The translations under genes were made by a program, and so were the position numbers. Positions 1-9,184 of a stretch of DNA of 64,000 nt are shown one piece after another (the first letter of the stretch is position 1; the number at the start of each line of letters is the position of its first letter). Source of the stretch: JALYUS01 sp038231255 (GTDB lineage Bacteria; Chloroflexota; Chloroflexia; Thermomicrobiales; JALYUS01); the NCBI GenBank assembly GCA_038231255.1, contig JBBRLR010000014.1, forward strand, positions 5,626 through 69,625. Reading direction: 5' to 3'. Below the pieces are notes generated by a model. The model was not told where the DNA came from and searched no databases. It saw nothing but the letters and a program-made list of their open reading frames with translations.

Positions 1-4
1 GTCC

Positions 5-2686
5 CTATCGCAAACTCGGTGGCGGCTTGCGGGTCGGCGCGCGGTATGGCGGGCGGCGGGCGCGTGCCATCAGACGGCGCGCGGCGGTCGGTTGTCCGCC
101 GCGTCGCCGGTTCGGGGCGAGCGAAAGGCGCAGGCCGAGGTCCAGCAGGAACAGAACCAGTGCGGCGATGGCGAACCAGCCCCACCACTCCTTGAAACGC
201 GTGATCGTGCCCGCTTTGCCGCCCGCGTCGGTCGCTTCGCCGGAGCTGGCGAGCACCGCGCCGCCCGTGATCGCCGCGATGTCACTGAGCAAGGCCGCGC
301 CGCCGGGGGCGGGCGAATACTCCGCCGAATAGGGCACGGCGAACCCGCCCTCCCGCTGGACGGTCGCGCCGCCCGACCGCTGCTGCGCGAGCGCGAGGCG
401 GTACGCGCCGGGGGCCGCCGCCTGCACATGGACCTCGTACCGGCCCGGCCCGACCTGCGGCAGGCGGACGGGGAACGATTTGCCGTCCGGCGTGACGAGT
501 GTGCCCGTCACGGGGAGGCTGTTGACGAATCGCCCGTCCACATCCGTCGCGTCCACACCGATAATTACTTGGTCTCCCTCGGCGTGCGTGTCCACGGTCA
601 AGGCGGCGGTGTTCGGGTCGGGCAGCGCCCAGAGCAGGGCTTGGTGCCAGAACTGCGCGTATTTTGCCCACCCCGGCCACTGCTTCGCGAACGTTGTTCC
701 CGTATCCGGTGTCCAGGCGACGACGCGACCGAGGCCGTACTGCCACTGTGCGAGGATCGGGTCCTTCTGGCCGGATTCGAGGATGACGTCGGCGTTCGGT
801 TTCGCCTCCGTTACCTGGTAGCCATCGAGGTTTGGCAGTTCCTCGGGCTTGATGTCGCCGATGATCGGGCTTGGCTTGATGACTGCCGCCTTGAAATTGC
901 CGGTGCGCGTTGGCTGCTTGCCCGCCGACTGCGCCTCGTTCAAGGTGATCTGCGGGATCTGATCCGCCGATGCGGCGAAGTAATATTTGCCGCCGCCAAT
1001 GTCCGCGAGGTGTTGCAGCAACTTCGTATCCGCGTCATTGCCGATGGCGATCGTCGTGAAGGTGATGCCGAGGTTGCGCATCTGGCTGATTAACGTCTCG
1101 TAGTCGCTGCGCCCCTGCGATTCGCCGTCCGTCATCAGGACGATGTGCTTGACATTCGCCGTCGAGCCGCGCATCAGGTCGAGCATCTTCGCCATGCCGG
1201 CGTAGATGTCCGTGCCACCGTCCGCCCGGATGCCATTGATCCCTTGATGAATGAGCGCGCGGTTGTCGGCGAGCGCCTGGAGGGGCACGATAGCGTCGGC
1301 ACCGTCGTTGAAGACGACGACCGATGCCTCATCGCCCGTCTTCAGGGCGTCAACGGCGATATTCGCCGCCGTGCGGGCGAGCGCGATCTTCGGGTCCCTG
1401 CTCCCTTCACCGAAATCCATGCTGCCGGAGCGGTCAATGATGATGCCGAGCGCCACCTGGTCATGCTGGTTGCCGGGGGCGTAGCCCATTTTGACGGGAA
1501 GGGCCTGCTCGAGTGGCGTGCCGAAGTACGCGCCCGAACCGTAGGAGTTGTTGCCGCCGATGACGATCAGGCCGCGCCCGTTCGCCCGGACGGATTGCTG
1601 AATCGTCGTCATCTGGTCGAGCGACAAATCCTTCGCGTTAACATCCACGAGGGCAATGGCATCAATATCGCTCAGGACCGAGAGGCGGGAAGGGATCTCC
1701 TTCGGGCTTTTCACCGTCACATTGACGCCCGTGCCCGCGAGCGTGTCGCGCAGCGGCTTGGCCGCGCCCGCCGTCCCCTCGATGAGCAGGACATTCGGCT
1801 TGCCGCGCACCGTTGTCACGACGCTCAACCGGTCGTTTTCGGGGATGCGGTTCTCGCCCTCGGTCACCTGCACGGCGGCGCTAATGACGTGCGTGCCGGG
1901 CGCCAGACCGGGGAGGGTGCCGACATACCCGGCGTTGCCGTCCGCTGCCGTAATCGGCGCGTCTTGCACATCCTGGCCGTCCACGCGAATCTGGAGGTTG
2001 CCTTTCCACGGATTATTGCCGGTCAGATTGACGCGGAGCGGCAGGGCGTCGCCGCCCCAGAGCGTCTCGGGCACATCCACCGTCGCGACGCGCACATCGG
2101 GTGGGAATGCGAGATCGTCCGTCTTCACTGGGGAGATGCGGACGCCGTCGCTCGCCGCCGCGTCGCTCTCGGCGCGGGCATCGCTCGTGTTCTCCTGCCC
2201 ATCGGACAGCAGGAAGACCTGACCGCCGCCGCCCCGCGCGAGAATCGCCCGCGCGAGCCGGATGCCCGCCGCGATGTTCGTGTGATCGCGGTCCACGACC
2301 GCCTCGGTCAGGCCGCTGGCGATGCGCGATGGGTCACGCGGCGTTCCGCCGGGTGGGTAGACGACGGTCGCCTTGCCGCCGAAGGCGACGACGCCCGCCC
2401 GCGTGCCGGTGGCGAGGCGATCAATCGTGTCGTTGATGAAGCGGGCCTGACTCACTGTGGCGGACTGCGGGATCGAGCCGGAGCGGTCCACGACGAAGAC
2501 GACGCTTTTGCCGGTCACATCGTAGGCCGTCACCGGCCCGGCAATCGCGACGATCACGCAGCCGACGGCGAGCAGTCGGACGAAAGCGGCGGGCAATGCG
2601 ACGCGCCGACCACGTAGCGCGACCGTGAGGATGAGGAGCGCGGCGGGGAGGATGAGCCAGAGGAACTCCGGGCGGCGAAGCGTCAT
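5..2686 (-). CDS. Membrane protein with two von Willebrand A domains and a glutamine-amidotransferase-like segment
   Basis: 893-residue membrane protein, last gene of a Bat/MoxR-type operon. ATG at 2686 overlaps the upstream stop as ATGA; reading further upstream would only run into the neighbour. Two N-terminal hydrophobic segments are followed by a first VWA domain with an intact MIDAS motif DRSGS near residue 67. A beta-rich region follows, then a GATase1-like stretch around residues 300-400 (IVIGGNNSYGSGAY), a second VWA with DRSGSM near residue 418, and a C-terminal membrane helix. Such proteins are thought to act at the membrane with MoxR ATPases in protein assembly or stress tolerance. 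The exact substrate is unknown. Confidence 0.85.
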   Translation of the reverse strand: MTLRRPEFLWLILPAALLILTVALRGRRVALPAAFVRLLAVGCVIVAIAGPVTAYDVTGKSVVFVVDRSGSIPQSATVSQARFINDTIDRLATGTRAGVVAFGGKATVVYPPGGTPRDPSRIASGLTEAVVDRDHTNIAAGIRLARAILARGGGGQVFLLSDGQENTSDARAESDAAASDGVRISPVKTDDLAFPPDVRVATVDVPETLWGGDALPLRVNLTGNNPWKGNLQIRVDGQDVQDAPITAADGNAGYVGTLPGLAPGTHVISAAVQVTEGENRIPENDRLSVVTTVRGKPNVLLIEGTAGAAKPLRDTLAGTGVNVTVKSPKEIPSRLSVLSDIDAIALVDVNAKDLSLDQMTTIQQSVRANGRGLIVIGGNNSYGSGAYFGTPLEQALPVKMGYAPGNQHDQVALGIIIDRSGSMDFGEGSRDPKIALARTAANIAVDALKTGDEASVVVFNDGADAIVPLQALADNRALIHQGINGIRADGGTDIYAGMAKMLDLMRGSTANVKHIVLMTDGESQGRSDYETLISQMRNLGITFTTIAIGNDADTKLLQHLADIGGGKYYFAASADQIPQITLNEAQSAGKQPTRTGNFKAAVIKPSPIIGDIKPEELPNLDGYQVTEAKPNADVILESGQKDPILAQWQYGLGRVVAWTPDTGTTFAKQWPGWAKYAQFWHQALLWALPDPNTAALTVDTHAEGDQVIIGVDATDVDGRFVNSLPVTGTLVTPDGKSFPVRLPQVGPGRYEVHVQAAAPGAYRLALAQQRSGGATVQREGGFAVPYSAEYSPAPGGAALLSDIAAITGGAVLASSGEATDAGGKAGTITRFKEWWGWFAIAALVLFLLDLGLRLSLAPNRRRGGQPTAARRLMARARRPPYRAPTRKPPPSLR

Positions 2687-4683
2687 GACGCGCGTCCTTT
2701 GCGAAGTGACCGGGAAAGTGACCCGACACGGAGCGAGCGAGTACTGGAACGGCGGCTGATCAGCAGCCACTCGGCGGCCAGCAGGATCAGGACCCCGGTG
2801 AGCAACCAGGGCGCGACACCAACGCCGCGCCGTTGCGGCGCATCGGCGGCCCGCGCCGTGTTCGCGCCACCGGCAATTGGCGAAAGATCAATCGCACGAC
2901 CGGGCCGCAGATCGGACTCCAGCTCGTCGCCGACATTGACGGTGAAGGCGTCGGTCAGGATGTCCTTGCCCCCACCAGTATAAACGACCTGGTAGGTGCC
3001 GGGGGTTTCGGTCGCGCCGAAGGGAACGGGCGTCCGGTCCGCGCTGACGGGGAAGGTGCGGCTCTTGCCATCAGGCCGCGTCACCGTTACGCGCTCGGCC
3101 CCCTCGACGGGCGGGATCGAGACGGTATTGCCCGGTGTGACGCTGCCAGGGAGCGACGGCGGCACGAGGTAGTCCGTGATGTTGGCGATCAGGATCGGGA
3201 ATGAGACGCGTGCGATGAAATTCGTCGCGTCCGGCGCGAGCGGCGCGGTGATGACGACGATCCGCCGCCCGCCCTGCTCGCCGCTGAGGAGAAGCGGCCC
3301 CTCGTTCGTCTCGACGAGCGCGCTCGCCCACGGCGGCAGCGCGACGAGCGGCAACCGATTGAAGCGGATGCCCGCGAAGTCCACATCTTTCAACAGCACA
3401 TCGCGCGTGCCCGCGTCGGTCAGGCGGGGCGGCGAGACGAGATTGGAGACGCCCGTCACATTGAGGAGCGGCCCGCCCGCCTGCGGATTGACGACGAGCA
3501 CCGGCGTCCGGGCGGGGAGGTTTTGCAGATCGGGCGCGACGCCGTCGAGGACGATGAAACTACCGCCAAGCGCGGCAAGATCCGGCTTCTCCGCCGCGTC
3601 GTGAACCTCCAACTTGATGTTTGGTGAGGCTTTCAGCGCGCGGACGAGCGGCGTGTCCGCGCCGGGCCGCGTCGTGACGAGCACCGCACGGGAACCGCGT
3701 CCGCCGCGCGCGACGACTTCCGCGCTATTGTCCGCCGGGAAGGCGTCCGGCTGCGGGGTGCGCGCCTCGAGTTTCGCCTTGGTCGCCCCTTTGGGCATCG
3801 TGTAGGTACGCTCGATCGTCTGACCGGGATCAATCGTCACCTTCTCCTCGGCGCTCGCGATGTCGTTGAAGGAGGGGCGGAGTGTGACCGCCATCGGCGC
3901 GTCGGAGTAGTTCGCGATCCGCGTGAAGAACTCCTCCTCGTCGGCGTTGCGCTGCGAAACGCGGGTGGAAGCCTGGGTGATCGCGACATTGCCCGTCGCG
4001 GCGGCATTCTCGCCCTGTGTGACGTTTTCGACACGGACCGAGGCGGGAATTTTGTCGTCCGGGTTGAGCGCGCCGAGGCCGATCAGGTTGCCGTCGGTGA
4101 GCACGACAACCTCGTTGCGCTGCTGCGGGTTGAGGAGCGGCCGCAGGACGCCGAGCGCATCCTGAAAATCCGCGTGCCCGCCGGGGAGCGCGAGGCCGTC
4201 CAGTTTTGTTTTGAGGGCGAGTTGCTCGACGCCATCGCCCGCGCCCAGGATGCGCACTTCACTACCGAGCACCATCACCGTCGCTGTCTCGTCCGCATCG
4301 AGGCCACCGATCAGGGTCGCCGCCCGTTCCTTCGCTTTTGCGAAGCGCGTCGGGGCAATATCCGTCGCGCCCATGCTCGACCCGCCATTGAGAACGACAA
4401 AGAGCTGCTTCGCGCCGCCGGAGGGGCGCAGAAAGCCGACATTGAGCAGCGGTCGGGCGAGCGCGCCGACGAGGACGAGCGCGATCAACATCTGTGCGAG
4501 CATCAGCCACGTCACCGGCGGGCGGCGACGATGGAAGCGGCGGCCTCGTTCGCTCGTCGCCTCGGACCAGAAGCGGAGCGTCGGCACCGCAAAGGTGTCC
4601 GGCGCATCCTCGCGCATGTAGAGGGCGTAGATGACCGGCAGCGCGACGAGGCCGAGCAGCGCGAGCGGCGCGAGGAGCGTCAT
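2683..4683 (-). CDS. BatA-like VWA membrane protein with a degenerate MIDAS
   Basis: 666 residues, starting at ATG 4683 (MTLLAPLALLGL), which overlaps the DUF58 gene stop as ATGA. The N-terminus is the two-helix BatA-type module, with one helix at the start and a second near residue 60. The following VWA-like domain carries NGGSSM where the metal-binding MIDAS normally reads DxSxS, so the first aspartate is lost and metal binding is doubtful. A long beta-rich extracytoplasmic region and a C-terminal helix (APWLLTGVLILLAAEWLLI) follow. Translational coupling to both neighbours points to one complex with the DUF58 and double-VWA proteins. Confidence 0.82.
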   Translation of the reverse strand: MTLLAPLALLGLVALPVIYALYMREDAPDTFAVPTLRFWSEATSERGRRFHRRRPPVTWLMLAQMLIALVLVGALARPLLNVGFLRPSGGAKQLFVVLNGGSSMGATDIAPTRFAKAKERAATLIGGLDADETATVMVLGSEVRILGAGDGVEQLALKTKLDGLALPGGHADFQDALGVLRPLLNPQQRNEVVVLTDGNLIGLGALNPDDKIPASVRVENVTQGENAAATGNVAITQASTRVSQRNADEEEFFTRIANYSDAPMAVTLRPSFNDIASAEEKVTIDPGQTIERTYTMPKGATKAKLEARTPQPDAFPADNSAEVVARGGRGSRAVLVTTRPGADTPLVRALKASPNIKLEVHDAAEKPDLAALGGSFIVLDGVAPDLQNLPARTPVLVVNPQAGGPLLNVTGVSNLVSPPRLTDAGTRDVLLKDVDFAGIRFNRLPLVALPPWASALVETNEGPLLLSGEQGGRRIVVITAPLAPDATNFIARVSFPILIANITDYLVPPSLPGSVTPGNTVSIPPVEGAERVTVTRPDGKSRTFPVSADRTPVPFGATETPGTYQVVYTGGGKDILTDAFTVNVGDELESDLRPGRAIDLSPIAGGANTARAADAPQRRGVGVAPWLLTGVLILLAAEWLLISRRSSTRSLRVGSLSRSLRKGRAS

Positions 4684-5612
4684 TCCAGCACCCCTTGCGC
4701 GATCAGCGTGCGCGTCGCCAGGTCCTCGAACGGGATGTCCGTCGCGACGCGCACGTAGGTGATGTTGTACCGCTTGCAGTACCTCTCGACCTCCGCCAGC
4801 CATGCATCGAACCGCTGCTGGTAGGCGGCGAATGTTTCGGCGGTCGGGCGGATGCGCACGCGCTCGCCGCTCTCCGCATCCTCCAGTTCGACATCGCTAT
4901 CGAGCGTCGGGTGAAGTTCCCACGGCGAAAGCGTATGGAGAATGACGATTTGCCATCCGCGCTCGATCAGGATGGCGAAGGCGCTCTCCATGCTCGTCGT
5001 CGAAAGCAGATCGGAGATGAGCACCATGTAGCCGGGTCGCCGACTCGTGTTCACGTAGGCGCGCAGGGTGCGGGCGAGATCGGTCGCGCCGTCATCGGGC
5101 GGGAGCGCCGCGAGGAATTGGAACAGCCCCGCCGCGCGCGAGCGCCCTTGCAGCGGGCCGAGCGTCCGACTCGGCTCCCCGACGAAGGGCGCGACGGTGA
5201 CGCGGTCGAAACCGGCGAGGGCGAGATAGCCGATTGCCGCCGCCGCCCGCTTCGCGTACAGAAATTTGTTCGGCTCGCCCCAGTCCATCGAACGGGAGCG
5301 ATCCACGAGCAAGTGCACGGCGAGGTCAATATTCACTTCACTCAGCCGCACAAACATCTCGCCCATTCGGGCGTAGATGTTCCAGTCCACACGGCGGAAA
5401 TCGTCGCCCGGTGTGTAGGGCTTGTAGTCCGCGAACTCCGGCGACGCACCGCGGCGGATGCTGCGATGCTCCCCGGCGATCCCATGCGTGAACGACCGGC
5501 GCGACCGCAGTTGCAGCTTCTCTAACCGCCGCAGAAACGCCTCATCCAGAAGAGGAGGGCTAAGGACTAAGGACTCAGAACTAAGTTTTCTATCTCCGCG
5601 TGTTGCTACCAT
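4680..5612 (-). CDS. DUF58 domain protein (VWA-like)
   Basis: 310 residues. The signature YKPYTPGDDFRRVDWNIYAR and the VWA-like segment VDRSRSMDWGE identify the DUF58 family, which is usually encoded next to MoxR ATPases and VWA proteins. The downstream VWA gene overlaps its stop. The N-terminus is odd: residues about 9-20 (KLSSESLVLSPP) are the translation of one arm of a TAGTCCTTAG-type repeat, while the start codon at 5612 lies in the loop between the two arms. The family homology begins just after, at LLDEAFLRRLEKLQL. Confidence 0.88.
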   Translation of the reverse strand: MVATRGDRKLSSESLVLSPPLLDEAFLRRLEKLQLRSRRSFTHGIAGEHRSIRRGASPEFADYKPYTPGDDFRRVDWNIYARMGEMFVRLSEVNIDLAVHLLVDRSRSMDWGEPNKFLYAKRAAAAIGYLALAGFDRVTVAPFVGEPSRTLGPLQGRSRAAGLFQFLAALPPDDGATDLARTLRAYVNTSRRPGYMVLISDLLSTTSMESAFAILIERGWQIVILHTLSPWELHPTLDSDVELEDAESGERVRIRPTAETFAAYQQRFDAWLAEVERYCKRYNITYVRVATDIPFEDLATRTLIAQGVLE

Positions 5613-5696
5613 AAATTCTACCGTTTCCCCTGTAATCGCCCTTAATTATTGATTGCTATCCCCGCTTAGTCCTTAGCCCTCAGTCCTTAGTCCTCA
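5559..5696. repeat. Inverted repeat, TAGTCCTTAG type
   Basis: The left arm (5559-5585) is built of CTAAGGACTAAGGACTCAG-like units and the right arm (5664-5696) of the complementary units. About 80 bases of unrelated sequence separate them and contain the DUF58 start codon. Same class as the repeats at 7229, 35548, 44060 and 50776. Confidence 0.85.
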
Positions 5697-7142
5697 CTTC
5701 GTTCCCGGCGGTGTGAAGTAGCCCTGCACGACATCGCGGCGATCGCGCGCGACGCGGTTGGCGTCCGGGCTTGCCTGATCCACCGTACCTTGCTGGCCGG
5801 ATTGCGGGGAGCTATTGCCGCCGCCGGGGGAACTACCGAGATTCTGCGGATTGCCCGTGCCGCCGGGGAGGGGCTGCGATTGCCCGGCCGGTTGACCTGT
5901 CAGCGGCAGTGGGTTGCCCGCGTTGCCGAGGTTCTGCACCTGCGTCGGGTCGCCCGGTTGATACGGGACGGGCTGGCCGAGGCCCGCGCCGGGGCCGTTC
6001 TGGTCGCTCGAACTCTGGCTGTCGCCATTTTGCGGCTTGCCGTTAGCATCCTGCTGACCTTGTTGCCCCGGCTGGCTCCCGTTCGCGCGCTGCTGTGCGT
6101 CCTGAATCGCATTGGAAAGGTCCTGCTGCGAGCGGACCTGACCGCCCGTTTGCTGCACCTGATTGGCGAGGTTGCGGACGGATTGCGAGGCATCGTTGCT
6201 GTTGCCCTGCTGCAACGACTGGGCGGCATTCTTTTCCGCGTCGGTGAGCGGTTGGTTGCCGGCGGTGTTCTGGTTCGCCGCCTGCTGGAGATCGTTGGAA
6301 ATATTCTGCCGCGCGTCGGGCGACACTTGATCGAGGTTGCTCGCCACCTGCTGCAAATCCTGCGCGGCGGCGTTATAGTCGCCATTCTGGATGTCCTGCG
6401 CCGCCTGTTTGGTCGCGGAGTTATCGTTCAGGGAGTCGGCCAGCCGCTGGAGGTCTTGCTGCGATTGTGCGGACTGCACGGCGAGTTGCTGCAACTGCTC
6501 CGGCGTCAACTGCTGATCGGCGAGGGGCGTCGGGTTGCCGTTCGCGTCCACGCCGCTCTGTTGCTGTTGCTGCTTAACATCCGGCAACTTCGGCACGGGC
6601 GCGAAGGTGTGCCGGTCGAGAGCGTTGGAAAGGAAGAGTAGCAGGACGACGCCGAGGGTGATTATCGCCAGACCGAGCGCCATCACCTGCTCCTGCACGA
6701 CGCGATGCAGCCGCAGCCGCTTCGTCCGGCCGATGCGGTAGGCGGTGCGGGCGGCGTGATTGAGGAGTGCGGGGGCGAGGTGGCTGTCCATCTCTCCCTG
6801 CGCCAATTCAAGGCTGGTGGCGAGCGTCGCATCCAGCGCGTAGCCCTGATCGAGGAAGCGCGCGATCCCCATGCGGGTTGGCCGCTGCAACCAGGCATAG
6901 ACAAAGGCGAGTGCGGCGATCAGCCCGGCGGGCACGGCAATCGCCGCCGTGGCGGGATGCGTCCCCTTCGCGATCGCGCCACGGCAGACGAAGATCGCCA
7001 CGAGTGCGCTAAGCCAGAAGGCTCGGAGTCCAATCAGCAGCAACCGCTGCCGCCAGATGCGGTCCTGAATCTCCAGCATCCACTGGACGAACCGCGTCGC
7101 CTCCAACCCGCGCCGCAGGGCGGTCAGGCGATTGTCGCCCAT
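5694..7142 (-). CDS. Membrane protein with long Gln/Asn/Pro-rich tail (DUF4175-like)
   Basis: 482 residues from ATG 7142; an in-frame extension to 7358 would translate an inverted repeat and lacks homology-like sequence. Hydrophobic helices near residues 30-50, 65-85 and 155-180 form the membrane part. From about residue 200 the protein is low-complexity, rich in Q, N, S and G, with coiled-coil-like QQ heptads (LQQLAVQSAQSQQDLQRLAD) and a Pro/Gly-rich end. Its place between the peptidase-like gene and DUF58 matches the large structural member of Bat-type operons. The stop abuts the right arm of the 5559 repeat. The start is uncertain, as no clear Shine-Dalgarno is visible. Confidence 0.7.
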   Translation of the reverse strand: MGDNRLTALRRGLEATRFVQWMLEIQDRIWRQRLLLIGLRAFWLSALVAIFVCRGAIAKGTHPATAAIAVPAGLIAALAFVYAWLQRPTRMGIARFLDQGYALDATLATSLELAQGEMDSHLAPALLNHAARTAYRIGRTKRLRLHRVVQEQVMALGLAIITLGVVLLLFLSNALDRHTFAPVPKLPDVKQQQQQSGVDANGNPTPLADQQLTPEQLQQLAVQSAQSQQDLQRLADSLNDNSATKQAAQDIQNGDYNAAAQDLQQVASNLDQVSPDARQNISNDLQQAANQNTAGNQPLTDAEKNAAQSLQQGNSNDASQSVRNLANQVQQTGGQVRSQQDLSNAIQDAQQRANGSQPGQQGQQDANGKPQNGDSQSSSDQNGPGAGLGQPVPYQPGDPTQVQNLGNAGNPLPLTGQPAGQSQPLPGGTGNPQNLGSSPGGGNSSPQSGQQGTVDQASPDANRVARDRRDVVQGYFTPPGTK

Positions 7143-7228
7143 CCCACGCTGGGGCAGCGCCGGGGGCCGCAAATCCGTGCCGAACCAGAAGGGGAACCAG
7201 AGCGCGCGCCACAGAACGCGTACAGCGT

Positions 7229-7409
7229 GAGGACTGAGGAGTGAGTATTGAGGAGTGAGTACTGAGTGCCGGTCGTCTCGCAGTGTCTGCCGCACGCCTG
7301 ATGTCTTCCGCTGTCTCGAACCAGTTGGCATATGCAGTCTGCGCTGTTCAGTCGCCACGAAATTCTCGCTTCTGATTACTCAGTACCCAGTACTCAGTAC
7401 TCGTTACTC
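7229..7409. repeat. Inverted repeat, ACTGAGTACTGAG type
   Basis: Left arm 7229-7269 (GAGGACTGAGGAGTGAG units) and right arm 7374-7409 (CAGTACTCAGTACTCG units) flank about 105 bases of unique sequence. The TAA stop of the upstream gene (7404-7406) lies inside the right arm. Confidence 0.85.
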
Positions 7410-8939
7410 CAACGGCGGGAGCGCGGGCAACTGCTGCCGTCGTCCGCGCCGCAGGGCAATAACAGCGAAGCCGCCGAGCAGGATCGTCAGCCCCGTCCCG
7501 ATCACCGCGACGCTCGCCATCCGAATGCGATGGTTCGCGCGCACCATCACCGACTCCGCTCGGTCGGCGAGCGGGGCATTGCCGAACTCCGTGAACGTCC
7601 CGTAGGCGCGGTTCGCATTCTGCTGGGCGCGGATGACATTCAAGCCATTGATCTCCGATTCCGCTTTCGTTAGATCATCCGTCGCTTGGGAGCCGCGCGC
7701 CGCACGCTGCTGGTATTGGATGAGCAGAAGCGGCGGCTTGGCGTCCGGCACCGCTTTGTACAGGTCGGACGCCTGTTTGAGGAGATCGTTGGTGCGCGGA
7801 TAGTCGTTCGCTTCGAGCGCCTGCTGTGCGTCGCGCACGCGGGCCTCCGCCTCCGATCCGGCGCGCGCCTTGGAAAGTAGCGCCTGCGCGTCGGCGGCGC
7901 GCTTCGGCGTGCCCGTTTGCTGGAGGAAGCCGATTGCCGGCGTCAGTAGCGTTACCGCCTGAGAGTACTGGCCCGTGCCGACGAGTTGCGTCGCCTCGTC
8001 AATGTCGTAGTAGACGAACTGGTTTCGCTGCCAGAGGCCACCGAGGAACTGCGGCAGGTACGCCTTCCATTTCGATTCGAGCGTCGTCGCGGCGCTAGCC
8101 CCCTCATTTTTGTAGACAATCTGCATCGCCTGCCGCCAGTCTTTGCTCGCCTCCGGCTTGTTGAGCGCCGCGAGGAAGTCGCGGTACTGGCGGAAGCCGT
8201 AGGTATCTATCAGAAAGGCGACGACGCTGTACTGCTGCCCGACGAGCGCGTTGTCGGGGGTGTTAAAGAGCGTTGTCCAGTCCGCGAGGCGGTCGGTATT
8301 CGCCTGCTGGCCGAGCGTGGCGACAAACGCGGACAGATCCGCCGGGGGCGCTTCGCCGTAGAGCGCCGTGCCGCGCACCAGTCCGGGGGGCAGGTTGCCA
8401 CCGCCCATCATCGCGACGATCTGTTGGGTGAGGAGCATGCGGAGGTTGAGCGTCAGTTCGGGCGCTTTCAGGCCGTTCATACGCGGCACGCAGATGTAGA
8501 CGCCGCCGCTGTCCACGCCACTATAGAGGTTCTGATTCGTCTGCGCGGCGGGCACGGCGGCGGTGAATTGCGACACATCCGTGTACAAATAGATCGGCAC
8601 GGGCCGGGGCACGAGCCGCGAGCCGTCGAAGATATTGGTTTCCATCTCGTAGACGGGGTCGGCGATCTTCTTGTACAGGTCCACTTGCGGCGCGACCGGA
8701 TCGCGCGCGATGAAACTAATCGAGAAATAGGTCGTGTCGTCGTGCTGCCACTGCCCGCCCGGCGCGGTGAGGAAGGGCGAATCGTCCGCCGCGACGCCCG
8801 ACACGGCAAGAAGCAATCCGAGCAGCGCGAGCATGAGGGCGTGCGCCGTAGCGGCCCCTTGGCGTCGCCGAAGAAGGGTGTTCCAAAAGAAAGCGGTCTG
8901 TGCCGCCGATGGTCGGGTAATGTTCATGGCAGATACCAT
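7404..8939 (-). CDS. Peptidase-MA-like secreted protein lacking the HExxH motif
   Basis: 511 residues, first gene of the Bat-type operon. It has an N-terminal signal peptide (hydrophobic around residues 33-48, cleavage near GVAA-DDS) and a C-terminal membrane helix (VAVIGTGLTILLGGFAVIAL), so the bulk should be extracytoplasmic. The region LLTQQIVAMMGGGNLPPGLVRGTALYGE aligns by eye with the gluzincin peptidase-MA pattern (HExxH, then LPxWLxEGLAxY), but the zinc ligands are replaced (TQQIV; R for E). It is probably a non-catalytic relative. A second possible start is 8927. Residues about 340-440 look like helical TPR-type sequence. Confidence 0.7.
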   Translation of the reverse strand: MVSAMNITRPSAAQTAFFWNTLLRRRQGAATAHALMLALLGLLLAVSGVAADDSPFLTAPGGQWQHDDTTYFSISFIARDPVAPQVDLYKKIADPVYEMETNIFDGSRLVPRPVPIYLYTDVSQFTAAVPAAQTNQNLYSGVDSGGVYICVPRMNGLKAPELTLNLRMLLTQQIVAMMGGGNLPPGLVRGTALYGEAPPADLSAFVATLGQQANTDRLADWTTLFNTPDNALVGQQYSVVAFLIDTYGFRQYRDFLAALNKPEASKDWRQAMQIVYKNEGASAATTLESKWKAYLPQFLGGLWQRNQFVYYDIDEATQLVGTGQYSQAVTLLTPAIGFLQQTGTPKRAADAQALLSKARAGSEAEARVRDAQQALEANDYPRTNDLLKQASDLYKAVPDAKPPLLLIQYQQRAARGSQATDDLTKAESEINGLNVIRAQQNANRAYGTFTEFGNAPLADRAESVMVRANHRIRMASVAVIGTGLTILLGGFAVIALRRGRRQQLPALPPLE

Positions 8940-9184
8940 ATCGAATATCGGCGGGAGGGCGCGTGCGTGACCGCCACCATACGCCGTCTGCTACCGCCAA
9001 ACGAGGACATCGCCGGTGCCGTTGGGTGCTGGGACACTCTACCATACATCGTGTCCGCCTGTATTCGTCGTTGCGCCGCACCCGTGCTACGAAGATACGC
9101 TACCGCGATTATCCCGCCCTTGCAAGCGCCAGAAAGTAAAAGAAGTCCGAAACGCGAGACGCTGAGTCCGCTATTACCTACTTG

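Noticed and set aside
92..1093. 333-residue plus-strand frame opposite the VWA gene, and similar long frames opposite most genes
   Set aside because: Antisense shadows produced by high GC; Arg-rich, no domain resemblance, while the opposite strand has clear families.
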